NCBI RefSeq assembly: GCF_000150275.1
Contig: NW_002060944.1
Span: 3,917,080 to 3,981,079 of the forward strand
Direction of reading: 5' to 3'
Length of the DNA: 64,000 bases
DNA from: Trichoplax adhaerens
Taxonomy: Eukaryota; Placozoa; Uniplacotomia; Trichoplacea; Trichoplacidae
Under the pieces are notes generated by a model. The model did not search any database. It was not told the DNA's origin and was given only the letters and a program-made list of their open reading frames with translations. The position numbers and the translations under genes are program-made. Shown here one piece after another: positions 34,955-46,047 of this stretch (its first letter is position 1; every line of letters starts with the position of its first letter).

Positions 34955-35761
34955 ATGTCGACTGGCCCTTTTAAGTGTAAGTATGCTCTTGTTTGTGAGA
35001 GTGTTCCCGATAGTTACGCTTCACAATCACTACGTTCGCGTGAACCCAATGATCCAATCGATATCGATTTGGCACGCCGTCAACACGCTGAATATATTAA
35101 ATTGCTGAAAGATTTAGTGGAAAATATCATCACTATTCCTTGCGATGAAAATTATCCTGATTGCGTCTTTGTTGAAGACACTGCAGTCGTCTTGGATGGA
35201 ACAGCGTTAATATGTCGCCCTGGTGCTGAATCACGTCGAGGCGAAGTCGATGCCGTGCGCCAAAAATTAGCCGAGTTAAAATTACGCATTGTCGAAGTGG
35301 AAGCACCTGGCACCCTTGATGGTGGCGATGTTGTATTTACTGGCAAAGAAATCTTTGTTGGCATCTCAAATCGTACCAACATAGCTGGTGCAACAGCAGT
35401 GGCTCGTGCCTTTCCTGACTATCAAGTTTCCATGATCAAAATTAAGGGCTCTCTCCATCTTAAATCAATCTTGACCATGGTCGATTCGGAAACCTTAGTT
35501 GTCGTCGGCAATGAATATGGTAAAAAAGTCATTGAAAACATGCAAAATAATTGCAATTATATCTATCAAAAAATAACCGTTCCTGAAGGTGGCGCTAGCA
35601 ACTGTCTTCATGTCAACGACAATATTATCCATGGTAGCCCATCGGAAATAGAAGACGTTGAAAAATTTTTCGAAATCATGAACAAACCAACTTATCATGT
35701 TGAAAATTCGGAATTTAATAAAGCCGATGGCTGCTTGACTTGCCGATCTGTCTTGTTTTAA
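34955..35761 (+). CDS. DDAH: Dimethylarginine dimethylaminohydrolase, intronless
   Basis: Hydrolyses methylated arginines (ADMA, L-NMMA) to citrulline and methylamines, so relieving inhibition of nitric-oxide synthase; cytosolic. One uninterrupted frame of 268 codons. Start is the ATG of MSTGPFKCKYAL; an in-frame TTG eight codons earlier is only an open extension. Visible family features: CVFVEDTAVV near residue 70, RPGAESRR, GTLDGGDVVFTG, His168 in SLHLKS (catalytic His) and Cys263 in GCLTCRSVLF (catalytic nucleophile, equal to the first Cys of the human TCC motif). Human DDAH1 is 285 residues, so it is full length. All other genes of the window with full models have introns; this one has none in its coding part and uses a visibly more GC-rich codon choice. 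That would fit a retrocopy or simply an old intronless gene. Confidence 0.96.
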   Translation: MSTGPFKCKYALVCESVPDSYASQSLRSREPNDPIDIDLARRQHAEYIKLLKDLVENIITIPCDENYPDCVFVEDTAVVLDGTALICRPGAESRRGEVDAVRQKLAELKLRIVEVEAPGTLDGGDVVFTGKEIFVGISNRTNIAGATAVARAFPDYQVSMIKIKGSLHLKSILTMVDSETLVVVGNEYGKKVIENMQNNCNYIYQKITVPEGGASNCLHVNDNIIHGSPSEIEDVEKFFEIMNKPTYHVENSEFNKADGCLTCRSVLF

Positions 35762-36037
35762 CTCATCCGATATCAACAACCCAAGGCAATCATAACAAAG
35801 AAGAAATTTCTACTCTCCATCTTCTATCCCATCCATGACGTACTTGCTGTTGCCAATGGGATCCAACCGAACTAATAACCATAACTTTTACAATAATTAA
35901 AAACTTTTTAGTCAGCAGTATTATTATAATTATCAAGAGTATAGACAACTGCAATCATCATTTTTAATCATCAATATCCCTTCTATTGCCACATTTACCT
36001 ATCTCAGTAATATCGTCTTACCATTTTATTACCATCA

Positions 36038-36038
<1 letters not shown>

Positions 36039-36068
<30 letters not shown>

Positions 36069-36069
36069 C
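36039..36069 (+). repeat. (ATT)n microsatellite
   Basis: About ten ATT triplets in a row in the 3' flank of DDAH. Confidence 0.8.
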
Positions 36070-36983
36070 TTCTACCCACAGATACCGTAATATTCTACAG
36101 TTGTTGTCTAGTTGTCCTTGATGAAGAGATTATATTATTATTTTATCCACATTTTATCTAAACGAATTGAGACATTTTGTTTCGATTGCGGATAGCGATG
36201 AGAACTATTTGTTTTAATTTGATTTTCTAGAATGAAGTGATCTGATATCGTTACTAAAAGTACAGTACAGTATAGTAGTTGGTTGTTAATGTTTGTGGTC
36301 ACATACAGTACTAACACACGCCCAAAATATTCTTTCCAAATATGTATTCTCCCGCTAGGGCTTTTATTACCAGCACATTTGCATGGATAACATGTTCACC
36401 ATGTTGTCACCCAAGTTTGTATCATTTTGCACTGTTTGCCATCTATTGCAGTTGAAATGTTCTCCTAATGATGTGATTGCTTTGCATAAACTATATTACT
36501 AAATATAGTCAATGGACAATTTACCATCCTAGTTTTACCAAATTGCTATGATATCAGTCAATTAATTATGGGATGTTTAGATTGATGACGTTTCTTACTA
36601 AGGGGGCTTTAAATATTTTATTTGGATTAATACCACTGTTACTCCGTGAAAGCATACTTTGGTGAAATTGATGTAGTTCATATTCAGTATAAACTAGAAT
36701 AACATTTGTTTTGAGTTATTAAAAAGAATCAATTGATTTTTGCTTGCATCTTGGCATGGATTGAATGTGGTTAAATTGGCCAACTTTTTTTTTCTATTTA
36801 CAATTTATCAATAATGTGGATATTTGACTTTACCATATTGTTCCTTACGTTCAACAACGTTTCAAGCAGTACTATTCGTGACGTTAGATGTACTATAGCA
36901 GCATGGCTATTCAAAGCAAGTGTGAATTACAAATACAAGCCTTCCAAGGTATTCATCCTCTAGTAAATATTACCCTTCCTCTT

Positions 36984-37018
36984 GGATCTGCCGTATCGAA
37001 TGACGATACGGCAGATCC
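36984..37018. repeat. Perfect 15-bp hairpin, 5-base loop
   Basis: GGATCTGCCGTATCG, loop AATGA, CGATACGGCAGATCC. The stem is GC-richer than its surroundings. No open frame, poly-T tract or gene end lies next to it; it may be a small transposon remnant or a structured transcript. Confidence 0.85.
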
Positions 37019-37320
37019 AGATTGAAATTGAAAAGGAAACGATGTTCATTAGTCAATCTTATTAGTCAAAAAAGTGCGATATTCCCTCCTGTGATGATGC
37101 ACTTGAAACGTTCAGATTAATCCATTTCGTGAATAGAAATTATGTGAACAAACTTTGGTAGTACCCATGTAGAAGGTACAGTAGAGATAAAACATGATCG
37201 GATGACGTTGTAAAATCTGCGCGATTTTGGTTTCAATTGCTTTGGAAAATGGAATCAATGCTACTTTGAACTGAATGTAGACAATGCTCAGCATGGAGTT
37301 GCTAAATTCTTAAATAAATA

Positions 37321-37480
37321 AATAGGTTACAATTATGGCTAGTGTCGTTCAGTTGATACCATATAAAAAACTTAGCGTAGATTTGATTACAATTATGACT
37401 AGTGTCGTTCAGTTGATGCGACATAAAAAACGTAGCGTAGATTTGATTACAATTATGGCAAGTGTCGCTCAGTTGATGTA
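37321..37480 (+). repeat. 60-bp tandem repeat, about 2.7 copies
   Basis: Units begin near 37327, 37387 and 37447. Each holds TTACAATTATG, then AGTGTCG(T/C)TCAGTTGAT, then ACATAAAAAAC(G/T)TAGCGTAGATT. The copies differ at few positions, so the repeat is young. All minus-strand frames across it read as repeated YxSHQLNDTxHNCNQ-like peptides, which is a by-product of the unit being a multiple of three. Confidence 0.9.
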
Positions 37481-40234
37481 GCATGAAAGATGAAAAAACT
37501 TTGATTTTGCAGTCTAGACAATTTTATCATATTAGAGTCGCTATTTGGCCTTTTTTGGCCTTCTTAATGGAACAGTGATTATTATTATATTCAATACTAA
37601 CCCATCATATAATTACAAGTGTCAATAATTAGAACAAGGCAACTTTCTTCCCTATCCTGCGCCAGTGACTGTGGCAATGATAATTTTAGTAACTCAATAC
37701 TGCGGACTACTATGATGTGGTAGTCCATATCAAAAGCATACCTATCCTTTGTAATAACCGCTCAATAACATTTGTACACTGTAATTAGTTCTAGTTCTAT
37801 TGGGAAATTACGAGTACCGTGGGATTTCCACTTCATAACCGATCCATCCATATGGTATATCGAGGTTATGAAGCTACGACCTTTGATTTATACATTAAAA
37901 ATATCGTAGCTATGAATAACTATCACTAATGAAACGAAATAAATACAGTAAAAGATAATATGAATGAAGAATCCTAAAGCGCTCGTTATGATTTACAGAT
38001 AGTAGAGTTGCAAAGGTAACAACAATATCGTGGTAAAGATAATAAATTTAAGAAATTGGGAAACGTCCGTGATTACTTATGAAATGCGTAAGTACAGTAT
38101 ATCGTCAATTTCGATTATTTGCATACGCTACAGTAGAACTACCTATTCTACAAGGTCCTAGCGAGCGTCTTACAGGTAAAGAATTAGAAAGCATCTGTTA
38201 CTATTGGCAGCAGAATTCATGGTATACGACAATGCTTAATTATCTACCTATAGTAGAACTATCAATTTAAAAGGTTTTACTAAAGATGCGGCTTCCCTAG
38301 ACATTACTTTGTTTGCTGCCACTGTATTCTTTAAAAACAGAGAAATGAGGTATATTTACTTCCGATCATAAGATTGACACAGTTGATTGCCTACTGACAA
38401 TGCCATTAAGCCTGAACTGTATTAACTATTCATGACAGGGTTAAAATGGAAATATAACGACTTTTTCATTTTTTTTATTACCTCTTAATGTATCAAGTAA
38501 GCAATAAAATAAGTAACAATTTTCAACTTGGCCTTCATGGATACTTCTTTTAAGGCTAATCATGATGATCGTGACGTCATGGTCTTCACGACGAAGCAAT
38601 AATGGAAATTGGCCTGATATTCGTAAAATTATCAATGGATCTTAATTAATTTATTACTAATAAGAAATTTCTTAATCAAATTGTACCTGGCTTTCTATGC
38701 AAACCTTACCTGGATACCAGCTCTATTTATTAAGCAATAACTTTAAGTAACATAATGGAGACAAAAAAAATTGATGATAATAGCTTTCATTCTTCTCAGT
38801 GAGAAGGAAAATAACCTGAAACTTTCCCACACTAGAACTTAATTATAATAGGATCAACATATTTTATTCTTAATAGTAATGATAGAGTAATCCTATTAGG
38901 CTTCGATTGTTTCAAGATATGAATGTTCATTCTTTCATTTTTGATGAATTCCACATAAACTAGACAATAATACGGTGTGGCTTATCCTCTCACTTGCTAT
39001 GCTATTGTATTACCTGAGATACAGGGTTAGTTATGGTTCTAAATCACTGTATGAGTTTAGCCGCATCCAAACTGTAGATTTATTGTAAGTAACTTTAACA
39101 ATTTACTTCAGTCGTTTCTATGTACACCTACAGTATGTATGCTTCAAATACATGTCACCAGGCGACATAATTTGTATCATCTATCAAATGAGCAATCAAT
39201 ATCAATTAAATCACCCCTTACATCAACAGTAGATACAGTTGTATATGTAGCAATATTACTGCAATGTTGAAAGTTTTTTATTCATTAATGCTAAAAGACA
39301 AAGTTAATCTTCTTTCTTACGAGGAAAACACCAGTGTTATGTATAATACAAAATCGATCAGTAATTGAACTGGCATTTGAACATAGCAATATAAACGCAT
39401 CACTGCAATGATATTCAGACTGGTAGAAATGAATTAGTCGACAATTATTTAACAAAAACTATTGTTAAAAATTCTTAGTGCTCATGCTTGACTGTAATTT
39501 AATGTAGAACATAAATCACACAATCTAGAACTCAAATTGAAGGCTAGCAACACTAATGAGAGTATCACTGATATAATGTTACCTATCGAAGGTAATTCAT
39601 ACTAAAAACAATACAAATGAAAAATCAAATGTACTATTTTAAGGTATCGGGTATAGCACATATTATCCTTTCATTTATTATTACTTGTGTATAAATCATA
39701 CAAGTTAATCAAGTTGATACTAGTTTTACAATAAATAAGTACACGTAATCAGGAAGTACGTAATTTTACTCTACCATATTCATGTGAACTACAATTGACA
39801 GTAAACTCAATTCTACGATAATTTGAATATGTCATTACAGTATACACATTTTCGTATAACCAGCACCATCGCTGTTCCCTTAAGAACTACTACATAGCAG
39901 ATTTCCAATACTAATGGTACTTCGTATTACACTGTATTGTAAATTATAATCAGCTATCTATTACATCGTATGTAGAACGATCGCTATTATCTACTACTTC
40001 ATATTGCGATCTAGTATCCTACTTCATATCCAATTTGAATCCATGATTGATAATTCAGATATTATCACTAAATTGAGTAAGGATCTAAAGTATAAAATCG
40101 TATCGTTAGCATTCTATGCCAATATTTTTATAGCAATATATTGTACTATTAATTAGATGGAATGCAATAAATCTATTTTAAAAGCATACTTTAAATGTTG
40201 TGATATTCTCTTCGTAGATTCGTAATTATTTTAC

Positions 40235-43200
40235 CTCATCCTTTAATTGCGAAGGCATAAGAGAAAGATAAGCATCACTGTATGGAGGTTGAATGGACGT
40301 AAATTGCTGTGCAATCAGATCACGACCAATTATCTCATGCGTATCCTGAAAAACAATAATATCTAAGACATGTAGACGAAATTGAATTAGAAAAAATTAT
40401 ACGTATAACTGCTGTACTGCCTCATACCATAGGAACCCTGGTACGCCAGTCATCGTCAACCAGTTCTATATGCTGCAACTTACGAAGGCGAAGTCGCTCC
40501 TTTCTATAGACATTCTCAGCTAGTGTCGTGATAGGAAAAATATCAATTAAAACCCTTTTAACGCAGAACAGTATTTCGAAAGAGCCGAAATTTAATCTAC
40601 TGTAATAAAACTCTATTAACAATGCTAAATATAAGTTACGTCTAATAATTTACTTCGTTTCTTCGATTGTACCGGTGATTCATCATTGCTAATATTATGA
40701 TGAGAATACAAATCGTTACTGTTTGTAGTATCGTCAAGATCATTACCATCCGAAAGTTTGAAAACATTTGCAGCTTCGTTAGTAATCGTTGTTTTAGACG
40801 TGCATTCATTCCCAGCCACAGATTGATAACTACTCCTTGTCTGATCTTTCGAAGGAGTCTCTCGAGCTATAGAAGCTAATGGCACTTGCTTACTCTGAGC
40901 TTCATGTGGTCGATTCTGTGATAAACTCGCTAATAAATGTCTACCAGTCTGATTAAAATTAGATGCGGTGACTCTGTATTGATTATTGTCTACGATTTCT
41001 AATTTAATTTCTGATATTTCTTTAAACGCTAAAGATGCAAAATGCATTGATTGAAGAATTAAATTGGCATTAGCTTGAATTCTGACTGACGAAACCTGCA
41101 ATTAAGATAAAATTCTTTTTCATCAAATAGTCAAGTCATATCACAGCAAAAGATTAAAGGTTAAAGAGGAATTTAAAATCTTTAAACATGTATAAAATTT
41201 TCCTTACATTTACGTGTCCACCAGAAGATGATTTTGCCATTTCCAAATACAAATTACTATGAGTAGGCAGGAACCTTGAATAGCAATTACTTAATTCCAT
41301 CATTTTATTTAAAATTTCTAGTGGCATCCTTTTTATAGAAGTAAATACATGATGTGACGTATTAGTTATATGTTATCATAAAAGTGTTCACAATCATACA
41401 GTGTCCTACCTTATTTGACTATTGTTCGGATTCCTAGTTATCTGTAAGCAAATACATCATAAACTAAGTTATAGCTTTATATAAGCTATAGGTATATTTA
41501 TTTATTAAGATTGCAGTAAATCGAGCCTAACCACTGGGATAGGGAACTGGCTATCTAATAGTTTAAAAGCTGCGTTGTAATGCTCCTGTACAGATTCAGC
41601 ACGTTTTTCAAGATCAAGAACCTACCATAAAATAAAGCAATCAATCCTGACTACCCCTTTAATGGACAAATAAGTATTTTGGTGCAACCAAATAAATCTA
41701 GCTATTGTTACAGTTTACTTATGTAATATACATATGGCACTGGCAAATTAACAAGTAATCATAATCATTAATGCACAAAGGAATGAAAATAAATTATCAA
41801 TACTTCTTTGATGTATGCAGGCTCGAACGATTGAACAGGAACCTCTCCAAGTACATTTCCTTCTACAGTACTATCGGTCTGAAGAATGGAAGCATAAATT
41901 AGATACTATAGTCTATGTATCTCTAGCCTCTAATTATCAGCAGTGCTCAATTGCGATAATAAAATGGTAGAATCATTAAGAATCAATTACTGAAATACAA
42001 TGTCTAAATCTTACAGTAGAAATTTGACTAGTTGTTGCCGCCTTGCTTCCTTCTTTAGCTATCGATGTAGTTTCGGTCACATTTACAGAGAATTGAGTTG
42101 TAAAAATTTAAGCAAATAAATCGTAATTATCTGCTAAAATATTGTAACGTTGGCCGCAAAAAGCATCAGTTGGAATTTAATGTATTTAATAACAATTAAG
42201 CAATCCTTAGGACAGTATTTAACAAAGTTCTAGCATTTCATTCGTCAGCAACCTGTATTGCTATCCGATGTTCGTTTTTTTGGCTTTTCTACCAAATGTA
42301 GCGTACACCCGTCTGTCAACGTCAATAAAAGAAAATATATCATAGTAAATAATCGGCTATAATGTATTAATAATCACTAGAAAATACCCGAGCAATTAAA
42401 TTGTAAACTCGGTATTACAATTGCTTTTAACTCTATACAGCTATTTCTTTCAATAATCAATCTATAATGCTAATGTTGCATCTTTTACTCTCAAGTTAAG
42501 ATACGTAGCACTGTCGTTGTTCGTAGTATACATACCAAACTCACGTAACGATCGGTCATCGTCTATAGCTCTGGCATTATATATTAAGCGTTGCCTTTCT
42601 GCCGGAATGTTCTGTTCATAATGACGACGATAACAAATAAATAAATGAGCACCATATACAGTAATATAAATACTCGTGTCAATCGTTTGATGGCCTTATA
42701 ATATTTACATACGGCCGATGACTAAAATTTGTCTCAATGACTATAATTTAGTTTGATGTTAAGTATACCATAGGCTTACGACAAGCTATATTTCAGGTTG
42801 CGTTAACTTGACTATTAATTTACGTACGCTCTAATGTGTGAAAACACCAGTAATTCTCTGCAAATTAGTGTAACGGACTTGTCTCCATAATCATGTCAAG
42901 TTATAACAGTAGTCGAAAGGGTGCAAATTACTCATCAATAAGTAAGCATAGTATGCATCTTACGTACTACTGTAAAGTATCGCGTAATAACAATGTAAAC
43001 ATTGTGCTGTAGTCTGTAGAATATGCTCTTGAACAATTAGTATTAAAGTCTATCTATAACTATACTATTCGAGACCGCCGTTATGTTACAGTAGAAGGGA
43101 AAGACTGATTTCGAACATTACTTTACAACAATTAGAATCGAATTCTTACCGTTGATTTCTCAAGGAGTAACTTCAAATCGGACACCGTATCCTATGAAGA

Positions 43201-43578
43201 AAATGTAGAAAATTAGTTATGTTAAATGAAGATGTCAGAGAAGGTCTTCCAATAGCTATACCAATGTACTATATTTACTGTCACTGATACTCTCTTATTA
43301 CTAATACCCATAAACCATATCAGTGATTACTGAAGAGTTATAGTACGTTTCTTTAAAACATTTGATACCATCCTATAACAAACTATTAGATAAGAATTCT
43401 AGCTTTTACTAGAACTACTCCTATACATTAGGATTCATAGCATGTAAATCAATGTATAGTAAAGGGCCTAGAATCTTTAGTAGCTGTTAAAAACGATTGT
43501 TATCATAGCTGATGATACCTCTGGTGTTACATCGACTTCTCTGGTCTTTTGATCCAATGTTTTAATGGTTATTTTCAT
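40235..43578 (-). CDS. BAG6: BAG6 / Scythe-like ubiquitin-like-domain protein, 3' end incomplete
   Basis: Chaperone-holdase of the tail-anchored protein and misfolded-protein pathway. Exons: 43578-43519, 43191-43150, 42611-42536, 42312-42253, 42058-42015, 41878-41804, 41621-41532, 41441-41410, 41328-41208, 41095-40640, ~40610-40428, 40345-40235; all but the junction before ~40610 agree in phase. The N-terminus is a ubiquitin-like domain (MKITIKTLDQKTREVDV, PAERQRLIYNARAIDDDRSL, GCTLHLVEKP). Exons 41328-40900 match the helical region of BAG6 that follows (RFLPTHSNLYLEMA, then SVRIQANANLILQS). The last exon has PPYSDAYLSLMP, the counterpart of PPLSDAYLSGMP near the human C-terminus. The long proline-rich middle of human BAG6 is nearly absent. 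A donor follows the last exon, so a C-terminal BAG-like part probably exists downstream but was not seen. Confidence 0.82.
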
Positions 43579-46047
43579 CTTGAATTCAGAATTTACGGTC
43601 TACAATTGAAGTTCGACTACAGTATTGCAAATAAGAAATGCAGAATAAGTATATCAGTATTACTAATATCACGCTATCATCGCTAAAGTTCCGTCTTAAA
43701 AGGGTGCACACGTACAATAGTAAATCTTCAGATTGTACAAACTTAAAAAGAAAAACTTGGATTTGTCATTTACGATAAAATATGAATAGTGTAACAGTAT
43801 TATGTATTTCTTTACGAACTCAAGCTATAAGACATTGCTAGTGAAAATCAGCATTGTAAAGCCATTGCCTAGACAGACTATAATGTTTGGTTAATAAGTA
43901 GATGCTGTATCGATGTAATTGAGCTAATCAATACCGAAGATTTTCCATTATTACTTGAACGTATCTGCCCATCGCTAAATATTGTCATGATAGCGCCGGC
44001 AAGCTATATCAATATGCACAGTATTGATATACACTGATAAAGATGGATTATATCAGACTGGAACCACCCATTCCATTGCCTATTATTATCATTTTCTTCC
44101 TCAATTTTGCCCAACACCGTATACGAATTGGTGAAAATTTGTAAGAAAACATACAGACAGTATGTGCAAAGTGGTAAAACGAGCTGACTAGTATAGCTTG
44201 ACGAATGGACGCTGTATTTTACTGTCCGTTCAACTGTGCTGAGACAACCAATAATATTGAGAATACTAGAGCTAGTGCATCATCCGAGCTTAAATGATAT
44301 CCCTATCCTCTCCAAATAAAATCATTGCAAAGTGGATGATTACCTTTTGCAGACTTGACGATCTTTTCCTTACTAAAGAAAGGCAGCCACTCAGCCAGTC
44401 CAAATCAAGGTGAATGACCGATCCCGGAGATTAACTGTCATACAATCACTTCTGCAGTACATATTATGTCTGCGTTAGACTGTGGAGCAGTCTATCGTAC
44501 TATACTGTACACTTGGTGTTATTTCAATCAGGATAGGTACTGCACTCAGTACTGTATGTGCAGCACAGTACTACTGCTGTAATAGTCCTTGAAGAGCTTG
44601 TACTGATGCCATTGTACGTATGTACTTGTTAAGATTGTATTTAATGGTGTGGGACTTTGATGAATCCTGACGATGATTTTAAAGTCAGCTTCTGATTCAT
44701 TCCAAAAGCCATCTGACTACATGGTAGACTGGATTGATATGATTTATACGGAATGCATTGCCTTGCCAGTGCTATACACGTATACTGTAGGTCTTTGGAA
44801 TGAATAGATCAAAAAGTACAACGCTAAAAGAGGACCCGGCTAAAATCGTCTCAAAATCGAATTTGTAATTCAATGTGTCGACATTCCTATCAGTTAACTT
44901 AATCTTCAGTACTAGATGATACCTGCTAGAATAAGACTAAAAATTCGATTGCACCACTTTCCTACATATCAATAGCGTAACTCTTAAATATGGTGCAGTA
45001 AAATAAAGATACTACTTCAGCGAATGCTGAACGAATCGATGGAGGATGCTATAGCAGACACCTGTCTTAAATGAAGCTCCTTATCGTCACCTTATTTAGT
45101 TATAATCCTTCCAGTTGAAGTCCATTTCAACTTTTTTTCTGTAAATACCATAACTCAGTCTTGTATTATAGCATTTGTTTACCATTAACATGCCTAGTAC
45201 TGTCGCATACTACAATAGATTAGATGGTTTTCCCAGCAACGACCAGCACATCTTCGTAGATTGCTGTACGCGTATAAATAGTTCGATGGACTGTAAGATT
45301 GAAAGAACATCTCTACCGCAGCGCTTTAGTATTTAATGACCATCAAACAGTGAATATGATCAAGTCCAAAAATGTCTCCTGCAATGAAAACATTGCATAT
45401 ATACGAGTATACGCATATTAATAAACATTCAACTTTTCCTTTTATTGTACCCTCCATATTGATACAAAGTCTAACAAATATCAGGTTGCATTTATGTATC
45501 CATCGAAATTTTCTTAATGATATAGTATTATGGGATCGCTTCAGACTTTTGCTAAAGTAGTTAATAAACTGCATTACGTACACCATCCATGTACAGCAGC
45601 GATAGTATAAGATACGCGTACAATATGTAATGGTAGCTTTGGATAAGTATTGCGCACGACCGTAGAAATATCAATACCTTTTATAACGGAATAACTTAAA
45701 TGCTGTATGATAAGTGACTATTACTTCTTGATTTACAAACAAATAGGATTAAACTCATTTTACGTTAACTTAAGCACCATTTCAGTAACGGCAAGTCGTC
45801 TACACAATCACAAACGCAATACCTTATAATTTATACAGAGATAAAGGTATTCGTGTCAATGAAATAATAACTTTACAGAATAACCCGAAGTAAGGAGATA
45901 GATATATAAACAAGATCAATGGTATCGTAGATTTTGCGAGTAACATTTATAATTCGTACAATGTTAAGTCTTTACTTTACTATAGAGTACAGTCCACCGG
46001 AATTTCTATCAAATGAGATAATTAACGTCCTATAATATTGCCTGTGA
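43579..46047. other. Spacer between BAG6-like and POMT1 genes, nothing identified
   Basis: BAG6 upstream flank and POMT1 3' flank. Scattered CAGTACTGTA words near 44500-44580 resemble the palindrome family but form no array. Short frames at 45326-45586 (-) and 45372-45560 (+) overlap each other and carry no domain. Confidence 0.4.

Larger units (their letters stand above)
35762..40234. other. Long region without a supported gene
   Basis: Holds the DDAH 3' flank, an (ATT)n run, a perfect hairpin (36984-37018) and a 60-bp tandem repeat (37321-37480). Open frames at 38079-38270 (+) and 38441-38635 (-) are short and unrecognised. The last exons of the BAG6-like gene, if it has a C-terminal BAG-like domain, should lie within 38-40.2 kb, but I could not find them. 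Confidence 0.4.

Noticed and set aside
35152-35779. Minus-strand open frames at 35152-35382 and 35495-35779
   Set aside because: They are antisense shadows of the DDAH coding sequence.
37321-37480. CRISPR-like regular repeat
   Set aside because: The whole 60-bp unit is repeated with no unique spacers, in an intron-rich animal genome.
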